64,000 nt of DNA from Neodontobutis hainanensis (lineage: Eukaryota > Chordata > Actinopteri > Gobiiformes > Odontobutidae), in NCBI GenBank assembly GCA_024349245.1, contig JALDNG010000001.1, positions 5,466,001-5,530,000 of the forward strand, written 5' to 3'. Positions 12,070 through 24,129 of this stretch are shown piece by piece. The number at the start of each line of letters is the position of its first letter. Position 1 is the first letter of the stretch. Below the pieces are notes generated by a model. It was given only the letters and a program-made list of their open reading frames with translations, did not search any database and was not told where the DNA came from. The translations under genes and the position numbers were made by a program.

Positions 12070-12930
12070 CTATTCAGTTTTGATGTAAACAATGGTTGTA
12101 TGATATGACAATAGTTTCAGACTGCTCGTCTGTTCCGCCCAGCAGCCTTGTCCGTTTTCCCGTTTCATGTGAATGCGTCGTAACCTTCCAGAGGAAATAG
12201 GGATCCGTCTTGTAACTAAACCTGTGTCAGATCCTAATGGCTCTTTAAACATCGACAGAAAACAGCAACAAAAAAGAGCTTTTCTTTCTGTTCTTTTTTA
12301 TGAGATTGATAAAATGGTGGAATCTCAATTAGGCGTCAGGCTTGAACGCAGATATTAAAAATTTGGTCAAGAATCTAATTAGCTGGAGGTAATTAAACAG
12401 TCTCACACAGGGTCATTAATCTTTCCCGCGGACCTTTGATGTTTTGCATACTGTCTTGCAAGTCATTAATAAAATTCATAACGCTTTTCTTTGTGGTGTT
12501 TTATCATAACCATTTCTTTTCCCCCACTCCTCTCTTTTTTCTTAACCCCTCCTTCCTTCCTTTCTTTCGGTGCAAGTGTCAACATATCATAAGGGCCTCT
12601 CCTCTTCAGTTAATTTACTTTCTGTGCATATTACATTTTAAAGTTGCACGCATCGCAACCCCTCCCACCCTCAAACACCAACCACTCTTTTCCTGTTTTT
12701 TTCTTTTTTTTTTTTTTGAAAGCACAATTACAGCGGCAGATCAAATTAAATTCTTCTGCAAGCACAGCTCATTTGGAGTGTAAAACATTCCTCGGCAGTG
12801 TGCAGCCGAGTGTGCGGCGTGTCAGTGCCTCGCAAGAAGGGAAGAGAAGAAAACAGAATTGTGTGGCCATTGTGTCCCCTGTAATTAAATCCCCTCAATC
12901 AGTCCATCTTAAATCAGTCACGCCGTAAAT
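12070..12930. other. Candidate conserved noncoding block
   Basis: A long unique block with homeodomain-like cores (GAATCTAATTAGCTGG near 12,370, GAGGTAATTAAAC, CAGGGTCATTAATC). A pyrimidine-rich stretch occupies about 12,510-12,720. Two overlapping plus-strand frames near 12,436-12,928 are read through this T/C-rich stretch and are not convincing coding sequence. Confidence 0.3.
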
Positions 12931-13880
12931 ATGAACAGGGCCAGGATGAGCGTGAGTTCTTACTCTCCTGTCAACACAGTACGCTCATATGTGTTATGGA
13001 AATGTGTCACCAGCACATGTAAACATGATGCTGTTCGACAGGTAAGAGCTGTTGGAACACCAGTGGGTTCTTATTTTGGAAGATTTAATTTAAAATAGGA
13101 AACAGGTGAAAAGAGGAAGATAAATTTGTCAAAGAAGCTATTGTCTGTACATAGTCTCATGCAGTTTTTTTAAGTGTCTATTCACCAATAATGTATAATA
13201 AAGTATGATAATAACTGACATTAACATTATTAGCCAGGGTCAGGGGTTAGACAGCATGTACAATAGTTTAGCATTAATTTGGATTTTTTGTTAATTTTTA
13301 AAAACTTATCAGTTCTCATTTTCAAGAGATACGGCAAGTGGTGATGATTTAGCTTGATTAAAAAATTATATATCCATGCTTAAGCAGTACATAGACTAAA
13401 ACATAAAGACATTTTTGCTTCAGTTGCTGTAGATAGTGTTCGACCTCCTGTTGAACACACTCTCCCAGTTAGAAAGTCTTTCTCCGACTCTGGTGTGTTC
13501 ATGGACTTTCAGTTAGAAAGTGCTGCTGTTCTCAGACAAACTCAGTCATTAGCTTTAACACAATTATGCTAATTCTCAAATAAAGCTTCAGCTAATGTAC
13601 CTGACAGTTATAGGTTTTAAATGCTAAGCCAACCATAATAAATCACTGCACCTAAATGGTTTAGCTCACGCTAATACAAGATCATTTTATTTTAGCAAAC
13701 AATCAATTTGGATATCCACATCGAAAAAAAAAGTTGTTGATGCATACAACATAAAGTTGCAATGTTGGGCAACTCATTTTAAAGATGTCAATTATTGTCC
13801 CATTATTTGCCGTATGTCTGTGTTTGAACTTGAGCAAAAACAGCCTTTTCTATTTAATATTCACTTATCAAATGCTTGCA
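12931..13880. other. AT-rich unique DNA
   Basis: Nothing recognisable. No coding signal and no classified repeat. Confidence 0.4.
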
Positions 13881-14260
13881 GTGTATTGCATGTTGCTGCT
13901 GTATGCAAATGTAAATCTGTTTCCATGTGTTAACTCAATGAGAGCAGGCGCGTACGTGACGTTAATGTGTGCACGGCAAGACTATTTACATGCCTCCTAT
14001 AGCTTCCTGTGTATTTGTGAACATGTTTGTGAGACAGAAATAGCCAGCACTATATTTATCAGAGTGTGCATATGGGAGTGTATACAGGCGTCAGAGTGTG
14101 AGTGGGGGGTGCAGCCAGTGAGTGACATTAATGCACAGCTATCATGGTGAGCGTGGAAGTGTCGGAGAAGCCCACAAGGACATGTTTCCACTGCTGACAG
14201 CTGAGCGTCGCTGCAACAAAACAGAACACATTACCTACTGAGGGAGTTTAACAGAACTCA
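13881..14260. other. Candidate conserved noncoding block with octamer
   Basis: A perfect octamer ATGCAAAT lies at 13,903-13,910, followed by complex unique sequence. The 121-codon frame at 13,785-14,150 is Cys-rich but matches no family I know. Confidence 0.25.
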
Positions 14261-14525
14261 GTGCATGACTGCGATTAAATGTAGCACTAATATTGCTGCT
14301 TCATGTGGGCCGCAAAAAGCCAGAAGAATGTTTTTCCCAGTTGAAAATTTACATAAGCAAAGCACCTAAAATTAGCAATGGCAGAGGTTCTTTAGGCTGT
14401 GTTGGTGTGGATAGAATAAAACCAGGTGTAGTTCCTCCACAGACTGTCACCTTAATGGTGCTTTTGTTGTTGACTTTGATTTATTCTAGGGCGGTGAATT
14501 GATTTTTTTTTTTTTTACAAATTAA

Positions 14526-14860
14526 ACAGGGTGCACGTGGCAAAGAAGGTTGTGAGTTCAAAGCCTGGCCGACTCTGGCTTTTCTGTGAAGAGTCTGCAT
14601 GTCCTCCCCGTTTTACCGTGGGTTCTCGCTGGGTGCTCTGGCTTTCTCCCAAACACATGCATGTATAGGTGAACTGGCAAATCTTAAGTGTCACTAGTGA
14701 ATGAATGTGAGAGAGAATAGTTGTCTGTCACTGTTTGCCTCTAAATGTGAGCCCTGCGACTAACTGGCCACTGTCCAGGGTGTACCCCGCCTCAGGCCCA
14801 AAGCTGCTGGGATAGGCTCCAGTCACGGGACAAAGCAGTAGAAAATATATGAATAACTAA
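14526..14860 (+). repeat. AFC/Mermaid-like tRNA-derived SINE
   Basis: On the plus strand it enters at the tRNA-like head with GCAAAGAAGGTTGTGAGTTC, a decayed box B. It continues through the family hallmarks CTCCCCGTTTTACCGTGGG, CAAACACATGCATGTATAGG, CCTGCGACTAACTGGCCA, GGTGTACCCCGCCTCAGGCC and GCTGGGATAGGCTCCAG. Box A is lost, so it is 5'-truncated. Related copies are at 25,575-25,870 (minus) and 61,372-61,580 (plus). A T tract precedes it. Confidence 0.8.
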
Positions 14861-14985
14861 TTAATTGCAGGTCTGGCTGTAATTAATCGCACAACTTGTC
14901 AACTTTTTATAAACACAGACTCAGAAGGTAATCAACTTTCTTTTTAATAATTTAATTGTGCCATATTCTAAGTTTTGTATATGTC

Positions 14986-15060
14986 TGTGGAGGTTCTCAG
15001 TCATCCAGGGCATCTTGAAAACGAAGTCCAGATGCTTTTACTCAAACCTTTTTTCTTTAA
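14986..15060 (+). repeat. Penelope-like element 3'-tail fragment (probable)
   Basis: It reads GGTTCTCAGTCATCCAGGGC, then CTTGAAAACGAAGTCCAGATG and TTTTACTCAAACCTTTTTT. The second part is shared with 52,931-52,972 and, more weakly, 29,340-29,395, both of which lie downstream of recognisable Penelope-like coding relics. The assignment is by shared sequence only. Confidence 0.5.
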
Positions 15061-15131
15061 GTTTTGTTTAGCATGTAAATTGTAAACTAAGCCCAGTCTA
15101 TGAATGCAAACATTATTTTACAAATTACATG

Positions 15132-15290
15132 GTAAATGGTGTGCATTTACATAGCGCTTTATTGGCTGGCTGCACCAAAGCACTTTACATGATGCTTTCA
15201 TTCACCCACACTCACACCTGGGGCAGGCAGAGAGGGGGGCTGCCAGACCCACCTCTACCGTCACATACAGTTAAACACTAGAGCTGTAGA
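15132..15290. repeat. Dispersed teleost 'ATAGCGCTTTA' repeat, second copy
   Basis: It shares TGCATTTACATAGCGCTTTA, CAAAGCACTTTACATGATGC and a CACACTCACACCTGGGGC stretch with 3,307-3,490. Confidence 0.65.
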
Positions 15291-17399
15291 GAAATAAATG
15301 AGAAACCTTTATAAAATACAGTAACTTAAATTGCATTTGCAAAACATTGACTTTGTGAAGGAATTCTGATTGTTTCTGATTGGAAGTGATGATTGAAAGA
15401 CCACTATGATTCAGTAGCTCAAGTTCAATGTAGTTAAAAAACAGATCACAAGTAAAGTTTACAAGGCCATGGGTTGACAACAGAACATTCACCAGAGGGC
15501 TTCTCCAGCCACGAAAATCATCTGTACACTAACTTTTATATCACTCTATGCTACACTCTCAGCCCTTCTCTGCTCTCACTCTCTTAGGAGCTGTCTTTCA
15601 GGAGATGTGCTTCTTTTTCTTTTTTTCATTACTGCACCAACTTTTACCACCCCTCCCCTCTTCATCAGTAACTGTGTTCTGCTCTTCACTGTCATTTGGC
15701 TGGACAGCACGTCTTTTTCACCCCTGGGTGTGATACCTGCCTATCTACTTGGCTTTCTGAGTGTAAATGAAACTTAGTTATCTTGATAAAACATGTTCCC
15801 TTGTTTGATAGCTCAAGTCATACTGTCTTTGTGGAAAAAGTTGTTTCTTAGTAGCTAATTCCAAAACTGATTATAGTTTGATTTTTCCACCATATCTGAA
15901 TAACTGGTGCAGTTTTAACTTGCTTTCATAAATAAATACAGCATTTTTATTTTCAAAAGTTTGCAGTCCTTGTAGAGCTCTCCTGTTGGAGTGCTCAGGA
16001 CTAATGGAGGCTGTTCAAAAAGAAGAAGCTTTGACAACATTTGGCCCCAATTAAGGCTGTGTGCGCAATTTTAGCAGAGAGAGGGGGCAATACTTCTCAG
16101 ATTCAACCTTGGCTCAGAGGTTTCCCTCTCATTGCCCCAGTCAAGAGAAATTTGGACAAGAAGGCAAACCCTACAGCTAATTAACTGAGGATTTTTTTGG
16201 AAATGTATCTGCAACCATCACTCTTTTAAAACACAGGAGAAAACTCACAGAAGTAAGACTTCAACATTAACAGAAACTTATGGAGAATGTGTTCTTACAG
16301 TTCTTTATTCAGATCCTTTTGCGCTACAAATACAAATGTGGAGCATATGTAATTCCCACCGCTCGTGAATTGGCTCACTGGTGCTGTAGCAGGATGTTAC
16401 AGATTTTGTGACATCACAAATGACTCCAGCTCAGACCTGAACATTGGTCCAGGTCTGACAGACTTGATTAATAAAAAAGTGCCTGGCCAGGAGCAAGGCA
16501 AGAGAGTCAGACATGAGAATCTTTTTAGTGAGAGAATATATTTAAAAAAATATGGCCTCTGACATGTCTGATTAAATCAGTCTGAGATGTATTCTTAACA
16601 AAACAATAAATAAAACAATGTTCTGATTATTAATGCTATGTCCTCTGCACTTAAATGAGCTTATTACAAATATTACACAGGGCCTTGTAGATTAAAGCCA
16701 CTTATGGTACAAATTTTGAATTGCACACAATACAGATACATTTTGCAGCCACAACAAAAGCCATTTGAGGACATGGCCTTGTATTCCAAAAACACAGACT
16801 TCAAGCTGCCAATAAAGTATAATCTGTTTAATGGACTTTAACTTCCACAGGGCAGAGGAGTAAGACCAAGTGGAGTTGATGGGAAACAGCAATGGTGTGA
16901 CATGGACAGAATTATGATAATAATATACCGTACCAACCCAGTCTTTGTTTGGGTACAAATAATAACAAAATGATGATTCTGAGTTAGTCAACATACACTT
17001 TCAGAACTTTAAGATTTTATTCAAAGATTATAAAAATTATAAAAAAGTAGATATGACCTGCTTTTTTTTTTAAGCAACAGGAACCAAAAGGCTCATTTAA
17101 AAACTAGACCAGGAACTGGGGGGAACTGTTTCTGTATTGTTACACTGTGAAAAACCTTTTGATTTACTGACCAAGCACTGGATACATTTCGCTTGACTGA
17201 GGTGCAATCAAATGCATGTGCATTATTTATTGTCTATGATCTGTATTTATGAGCCTTTCTCTTACATCATACTTCGATGACACATATCATATCTATTATA
17301 TCAAGTCAAAAAATTAATCACAGCAAGTCCACCCACTGACATTATTCACCTGAACCAATGAGCTTATTCCTGCTTTTGTCACTTGTTTTTGAACTTGAG
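15291..17399. other. Unique DNA, mostly AT-rich
   Basis: 16,000-16,160 is a more complex block (TTGGCCCCAATTAAGGCTG near 16,041) and may be regulatory. A 15-base string TTCAAAAGTTTGCAG occurs both at 4,037 and 15,953, possibly the trace of a minor repeat. The 100-codon minus-strand frame at 16,692-16,994 is unrecognised. No gene seen. Confidence 0.3.
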
Positions 17400-17880
17400 G
17401 ATGATGCTGTGAGCTCCCAGTTCCTACAGGGACGAGGGGAGGGAGTATTGTTTGTTGGGGTGGGGGGTGCAGTGAGTAGGTGTGAATTATGCAAATGTAT
17501 GCTCTGACACAAACTTGGAATAGGAATCGTTGAAGGAGGAATATGGCAGTGGTGGGCCTCTGTGCGCTCTTACCTTGAGGCGAGGACTTATCTTATTCTG
17601 TCTTAAAGAAGTGTCAGGATTACCATAAGCACCTCCGCCGTTGTGCACCCACTCCAAATAAATGTATCTGCCCGCGCTCTCTGGAGACAATCGCCGTTTT
17701 ATCAGGTGAGCGAATACACTCCCCACCCCCCGCCACTCTGCCTTTGAGGACCGCCACCCTTCTGTTTGCCAGTTTATATTTAGCACTACACACTTCATTT
17801 TCACTACAAAAGGAGCGCGGATGACACAGGGTGGAGAGGGGATCAAACAGCCCTATCTAACAAATCAAAGGTACGGGCGC
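17400..17880. other. Candidate conserved noncoding block with octamer
   Basis: A perfect ATGCAAAT octamer lies at 17,489-17,496. A long complex stretch up to 17,870 carries a 119-codon minus-strand frame (17,487-17,846) with no recognisable domain. I favour a regulatory element over an exon. Confidence 0.27.
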
Positions 17881-18275
17881 TCACCAGAAACTAGGATATG
17901 TCATATATAAACGTTTAGAGAAAAAAATAGCTGTTTACTTTACAGATACATACATATTTATTAATATCATGTGTGGCAGCTGTGAGGGGAGTCATATGGC
18001 AAAAATGTATAATAAAAGATTTTCCAATGAAATAAAACAATTCTTATGGTGATGTTTAGGCAATGGTTATGTTTAGAGCAAAATATGAGTCTATGCAGAA
18101 TCATATTCAGCTTGTAATGTGTAAACTTTGTAATAATGCACATAACACTGTAATATTGGTCTGGTTCAAAATATGAAGCATATTTTACCTAAAAGTGAAA
18201 AAATCTAATCTAATATTAACATCCGTCCATATCATGTTTGGTGAAAAATATAGAGTGAATTATTATTTTTTTGTT
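17881..18275. other. AT-rich unique DNA
   Basis: Nothing recognisable. Confidence 0.4.
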
Positions 18276-18485
18276 ATTTATGTAGAGCTTTTCCACCTGG
18301 TAGGCATTCAAAGCACTTTACCAGTGTTACAGCTGACCACTGGAGGCAAGGTGGGTTAAGTGTCTTGCCCAAGGACACAACAAGAGTATGTAGGGGAGAG
18401 CGGGATGTTATGATGTTTTGGGATGTTTTGTCCACCCGTCGGTCGAAGGACGGCTGCTCTACCCACTGAGCTACTTCCGCTCCAT
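18276..18485 (-). repeat. tRNA-headed SINE with intact Pol III box A
   Basis: On the minus strand from 18,485 the head reads GGAGCGGAAGTAGCTCAGTG followed by GGTAGAGCAGCCGTCCTTCG; TAGCTCAGTGGG fits the Pol III box A consensus TRGCNNAGYNGG exactly. The body shares TGTCCTTGGGCAAGACACTT and CACCTTGCCTCCAGTGG with 1-175. The far end (18,276-18,325) instead resembles the AGCGCTTT-type repeat. A short duplication, ATGTTTTGGGATGTTTTG near 18,412, replaces the usual box B region. Confidence 0.75.
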
Positions 18486-19508
18486 GTCGTTGACTTAAGT
18501 TTACTTACAGTGATAAAGGAAAAAAAAGGATGGCTAATTTGGGCTAAACATTGTTTCAAATGGTAAGTGGACAGTAAAGTGAGTGTGGTAAATAGAAATA
18601 GATATCTGTACCATGAGGCTACCTGCCACCATGAGCTCCTCTCGGTGGCCTGTGGTCCCAGGACCCATTACAGCGGTCATGCCAACTTAACAAGGAACAA
18701 AAGCTGAAAGAAGTTTTAAATTCCTGTCATATTTGGTGCACCTTGTGAGTGAGCGGCTGAATAGATTATGTAACAGTTGGAGGATAATTAGTTTTGTGCT
18801 TTGAGACTCCTGACGGCCTTGTTTTGTTTGCGCGTTTCTTTCATGTTTTGGGGGCCTCGGGAGAGCGTCTCTTGGGGGACGGACGGTGGCTGAGCGTTGA
18901 GGTGGCAGCAGCCCGGCAGGTATTTTCTCTCACAAAGACTGTTTGTTCAGTATTACACACGCTCATCTCTATTTACCCTCGTTTGTTTTCATAGGTGGGT
19001 TTATTTTCTATTTTTTTTTTTACATTCTTTCATTTCCCTTTCTTTCTGCTGCTTAGAGAATACAAATTTTTTTTCAGATTTTGTTTTAGCCTTGTTTCTG
19101 CTCCTGTTTCTACTATAGCTTGTTAACAACAGCAGCTAATGAGGACTACAACAGTGTTCATAATGTCCCTCATTTCTCAACATTGAGTGGAAACAAGTGC
19201 AGATCAGTGAGTGAAAGTGTTCGTATGATAGGGCATGCGTGGGATTTATGAAACTGTCCGTCATGTGTCAATTCCAATGTACGCAAGACCTGGCATTCAA
19301 AAGTATTAAGTATATAGAATTATATAGTATTATATAAGTTCAGCTTCCTCCACAGCCACATTTTTTAACATGGAGGGCTGAAAGACTGCAAAAGAAGAAC
19401 TTAACTGACTTCAATTGGACATCAATGCTATTGAGCAAGTTGAGAATAACAAGATAGGTAGCTTGAAGAGCAACATCACAAGCTCTACAAGAACAACAAA
19501 AAAAAAAT
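18486..19508. other. Unique DNA
   Basis: 18,600-18,960 is complex unique sequence, possibly regulatory. 18,990-19,120 is T-rich. At 19,287-19,312 the string TGGCATTCAAAAGTATTAAG weakly resembles the outer end of the neighbouring Tc1-like element. Confidence 0.3.
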
Positions 19509-20682
19509 CAGTGCTTGTGGAAAAAGTATGTGGACCCTTAAGTTAATGACCCCCAAAAAGGTATTTGGAGTCAGGTTTAGCACACCTGGAGTCTTAAGAT
19601 AATATGAGATGTGGACTTCAACTACTTTGACTGACCCTCAAAGTAAAAAAGCATAAAAAGCTTTCAGCGAAGCTACGTTCAAGAATTATTGCTGAACATA
19701 AAGCTGAAAAGAGTTACAAAGTTATTTCAAAGGCTTTAGAAATGCACCAGTCTACAGTTAGGTAAACAATCTACAAATGGAGACACTTTGGTACTGTTGC
19801 TACTCGACCAAGAAGTGGGCGCCCAGGTAAATGACACCAAGAGCACAACAAAGACTCATCAATGAGCAAAAGAAACAACCCCAAATGACAGCCAAAGATT
19901 TGAAGGCATCATTGGAACTTGGAGCTAAAATCTCTGTTCATTATGTCTCCAATATATTAAACACTGAACAAGCAGGGTATCAACGGCATATCATCACGAA
20001 AACATCATCCCAACTGTAAATTATGGTAGCGGTAACATCATATATTGGGCCTGCTTTTCTGCATCAGAGCAGGCAATCATTGAGGGGAAGATAAATTCCC
20101 AAGAATTCTTCAGGATAATGTGAGGATGTCTGTACGTCAGCTAAAACTGTGGAGAAGGTGGTGATGCAACAGGACAACCATCAAAAACACCAGAGCAAGT
20201 CCACAACAGAATGGTTTCAAAAAAACAAAATCCGCCTTTTTGAAGTCAGAGCCCAGACCTCAACCCAATAGAGATGCTATGGATTGACTTGAAGAGGGCC
20301 ATAAACATGAGACGTCCAAAGAACATGACAGAGCTAAAGCCGTTCTGCAGGAAGAATGGGCTACGATTCCTCCTCAACGATGTGCAGGTCTGAGCCACAG
20401 CTACAGGAAGTACCTGTTTGAGGTTATTGATGCCAAAGGAAGGTCAACCAGTTATCAAAGGGTTCACTTACTTTTTCCACAAACACTATGAAAAAAATAT
20501 TTTTTTTTGTTTGTTATTAATAAAGACATAAAATATCAGATTTTTTTGTGTAATTATTTTTAGACACATTATGTTTGTTAATATTCTTGACTTAGATGAA
20601 GATCAGATCACATTTTAAAACAAATTTATTCAGAAAACCATGAAAATCCAAAAGGGCACATACTTTTTCTTGCCACTGTCTA
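19509..20682 (+). pseudogene. Decayed Tc1/mariner (Tc1-like) transposon
   Basis: Tc1-like elements move by a DDE transposase that binds inverted/direct-repeat ends. The inner repeat is GTGCTTGTGGAAAAAGTATG at 19,511 and its inverse TACTTTTTCCACAAACACTA at 20,469-20,488. The right outer repeat, CATACTTTTTCTTGCCACTG, ends near 20,682. In translation one sees an N-terminal helix-turn-helix trace (ATRPRSGRPG, about 19,795-19,830), then WACFSASEQAI near 20,049, and a C-terminal block with SQSPDLNPIEMLW (20,245-20,283), RPKNMTELK and EEWATIPPQRCAGL (20,352-20,394). Frameshifts and stops break it throughout. A deletion between about 20,010 and 20,030 removes the part that normally carries the first catalytic Asp. 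The left outer repeat is not clearly present. It cannot encode an active enzyme. Confidence 0.88.
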
Positions 20683-21180
20683 TATGTATACAAGCAAATA
20701 TGTTTAGACAAAGACAGACTGATAAAAAAGTAAAAATCACTCAACATTGTCAGATGTTTGCTGTAGTTCTGCTCTTGTCATTCTTAACAGCATCAAACTG
20801 ATTCTGCAGCAAGAACATGGCTACACACTCATGGCCAGTCTGAAATATAGTCATGAGAGGTATCAAAATGTGGTCAAATAATTTTAACTTTGTGACAATA
20901 TCAATTTTAATTATCCACACATCTATCTGTAAACATCTCTTTAACCAACAAATTCATATTTCACAAATACCCATTACCTGAAAAGGCTTGAATATCATAA
21001 GCATTTAACTTATATATAGTTTTCTCAGGGATACTTTAAGTTGATTCTAAGTTGTTTCCTGAATTCCACACAATAGCGTACCTATCGTATTAGTCTGCTT
21101 TGTGTAACTGAGTACTTTATGAGCCCAGCAGTTTCTAAGCTGAAGACTATTTACTTTCTATTCTCCTCTCTCCATGTAGC
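20683..21180. other. AT-rich unique DNA
   Basis: Nothing recognisable. Confidence 0.4.
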
Positions 21181-21740
21181 ATTTATTCCTGCTGTGTATA
21201 GTACAACCTTATCACCAAAAGTGCACAGCAGAGGTTATTTACACCCTGTTTTTGCGCTCTGTGATACGCAGCATAGAGACCTTTTTGAGTGATACAATAG
21301 TGTTTTTTCCACAGAGGCACAGCAACCTGACACACCGTAAAGTACTTGTGAAAAGCCCTCAAAAAGCGCTGAGAGTCGGCGGGGAAATGAAGGAGGCTAC
21401 AGATAAGAGTCGACTTGTAAAACATAATTATATTTCTGTCGCCGCGGCGCGCAGCTGCTGAAAGGAATGCATTTAACCTGAGATTCATGCATGGCAAGAA
21501 GTTGTCAAGGGAAAAAAGAGAAGCAGTTAAATAGTGGAGGTAAGAAGCCTTGAATAAAGTGTAGCTAAGGTCACACCATCTTATGAGAATAATTTGTGCT
21601 AGTCTCCTCTCCTGCAGACTTGTGCTATAGGGAAAAGGATTACATCTCCCTGCTTCCTCTGCTCCCAGCGGATGCAGAAAGAAAGGTCTGTGGTATTTAA
21701 ATCCAGTGAGGAGGACTGGGTTGGAATAACTCTTCAAAGT
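21181..21740. other. Complex unique block carrying a 184-codon minus-strand frame
   Basis: The frame 21,183-21,737 on the minus strand is the longest non-repetitive open frame in the window. It shows no signal peptide, no recognised domain, no low-complexity bias and no clear splice context. The sequence is complex (GTCGCCGCGGCGCGCAGCTG near 21,437). A conserved noncoding element or chance frame seems likelier than an exon. Confidence 0.2.
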
Positions 21741-24129
21741 TCAAAGGAATAGTTGAACTTTCTGGATTCCCATGTGACCTGGAAAACCTGGAATAGAACT
21801 GAACAAGTTTTGACTGGTAGAGAAGTCATAGAAAATGGAAAAAAAAATATGAAAATATAGCAACAAACTTTTATTTTTTAATGTCGAATTGTTATTTAGC
21901 CTTTTTTATTTTTATTTTAATAAACCTGGGTCACTTTGTATTATTGACACTTTTGTGGTGTTTGCTTTCTGCGCCAGTTTAGGACTGGGACCAAAACTAT
22001 GGGGTTTTTTTGGTACAGTTTATCACCATGTTTGTAAAAAAAAGCACTTCAGGCCAAGCTCTACTGGACCCAGTCGAGTGGAAAAACATGGGTATGGGGT
22101 ACACAGGGTACATGGGTACTATAGGTAAGGCACCTGACCCGTGCCATACCTATAGTGGAAACACACCTACTGTGGACGCCAAGCATTAGCCTTAACACTA
22201 CTGTTGAAGCTGTAAGTTTTCCTTTGATTTACCTTGAGTTTAAAACATATATAGTGCAAACATAGTTTTGGTCATTTTTTGATGTATGCATTGTATTGAA
22301 TTGATATTTTAGAAGTTTGCTTGTCGTCTCCATTAACATGGCATTAACGTGACATCTTTTCAAAACACTTTGACACAAGACTGTGGAGTTAGGTTTGTGT
22401 CAGTAGCATGACACTTCACATGACAAGGGAATATCTGAGGGGTGACACCGAGGACAGGTATTGGTGCTGGGGCAACACGAGTCATGTCCTTATCTTGTCA
22501 TGACAGGAAGCTCATCACTGAAAATGTCCTGGAAAAGGCTGTCCTTAAAAGAGTGGGAACCATGTCTTTATTTCGTGACACAACTCTGTTTATGTTTGAC
22601 TATATTGAAAGTGGATTTATTCAGTCCAAAATGCTCTCCCAAAGAGGTCAATTTCCTGTTCGCTCTTGTTTAAATTAATTCACAAAGGCTTCATTTAACT
22701 TGGAAAGCAGTGGGCCGATGAGTATCAGCACTTTTGTGTATCAAGGAGTATTTAGTTTGCCTCCAGCAGCTTGTTCTGTGAGTTAAAAACACGTAGATTT
22801 GAATGGTATCTTCTCCTCGCTGAGTGCGCTGCTTACCTCTCGGGTTTCCGTCTATTTTAGTCCAGCGGTAAACACCAGCCTTGTTTGGGACAGTGTTGCC
22901 TGTAGGAAACCATAGTCAATTCTTTTGTGTTGGAAATGTATCAAAGGAAAGGGATATTAACACAGCTTCCTGTCCACGTCGTCAGAGTCCACCTCTGCTA
23001 CCGACTACTCAGCCCCGCTGTCTACAAACAGTTTGAGTTTGTACATTTGGGGAAAACTGCAGAAACACAGGTTGCTGACATTTTTATCTCCCAGCAAGCA
23101 ATGATGCTGACACTAGTGAGTGGAAGTGGAGCACTTTAAAATATGTAAATAAGTCAAAGATGATAAAGATTATGAAAATGTGTTAATTCAAATAATACTA
23201 CTGTATATTTACATACATTTACCATTTAGATTTAGATCAGAATAAAATGATCAAAATGGTTAAATTTAGATTTTGGGGATATTTTTTTAACTTTAATGAT
23301 GTTATAGGTTTAGCTTTTATCACTTGATCATTATGTTATTTTCAAACCAGGTTCAGATGTCTTCATGTTGGTCCATAACCCAGTGCTTTATAAAGCCTTC
23401 ACAATTTTAAAACTGATTCTGTAAAGTCTGTAAAACTGCTCTTCAGATACTTAAATCAGTTAGCTCTGCTCCAACTGCTCAAATAATTGTTTAATGCAAT
23501 TTTTGAGCAATTTTTTTAATGGTTCCGAGCTTCATTTTAGTGTGTGTCTCTTTAAGGCCTTCCAGTGGGGCCTCGCTGTACATCCTTTGTTGTGATAGGT
23601 CCACTGCAGAGCCTCTGACCCTGGACCCACCCACGCTTTTTTCCTTATTTGCCACATGCGCTCAAAGAAGTTACACAGATTTTTAATGTGACTGAAATGT
23701 GAATGTAATACAGAACTCATTACTGGCAACACTGGACCCACTTTTCAGGTCGTCTCAATACATGTTTATAGTGGTATTTGAAGGTATTACTTGCCCATAA
23801 TGCATTACAGCTGGCTTTGACCTGGTCTACCCTCCCTCACTGAAGTGTGGGCCTCTGCCAGATTTACAATACTTGAACTGATAGTCCATCTGGAAGTGTT
23901 CCACTCACAATTGGCAGCGTTTGAAACAGGGGAGCTGCTACTGTCTGCCAAATGACAGCAAACAAAAAAAAAAGTATAATGTAAGTCAAATAAACATTCT
24001 TACTGATTCATGTTGTTCAGAGAAGATGGTAAAGTCAAGAAGTGGGATTAAAAGGGACTTGAAGTACATTTTAGGTCTGCACTATCCTGAGGAAATGGTG
24101 TTGGCAGTGTCTGCGACAGTATCTGTGAG
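21741..24129. other. Unique DNA
   Basis: 22,050-22,170 contains GGGTATGG, GGGTACA and GGGTACT steps ending CCATACCTATAGTGGAAACA, which resembles the edge of a fish DNA transposon but cannot be assigned. 22,700-22,900 is a small complex block. The remainder is AT-rich. No gene seen; frames of 60-80 codons are not convincing. Confidence 0.25.

Noticed and set aside
18437..18485. A possible tRNA gene on the minus strand
   Set aside because: Box A is perfect, but the T arm and acceptor stem do not form, and the downstream body is a SINE.
22050..22170. Edge of a DNA transposon (CCATACCTATAGTGGAAACA)
   Set aside because: Only a resemblance to fish elements; no inverted partner or target duplication found.
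23780..23815. ZNF143/Staf-like site (CCCATAATGCATTACAG)
   Set aside because: Imperfect match with no promoter around it.
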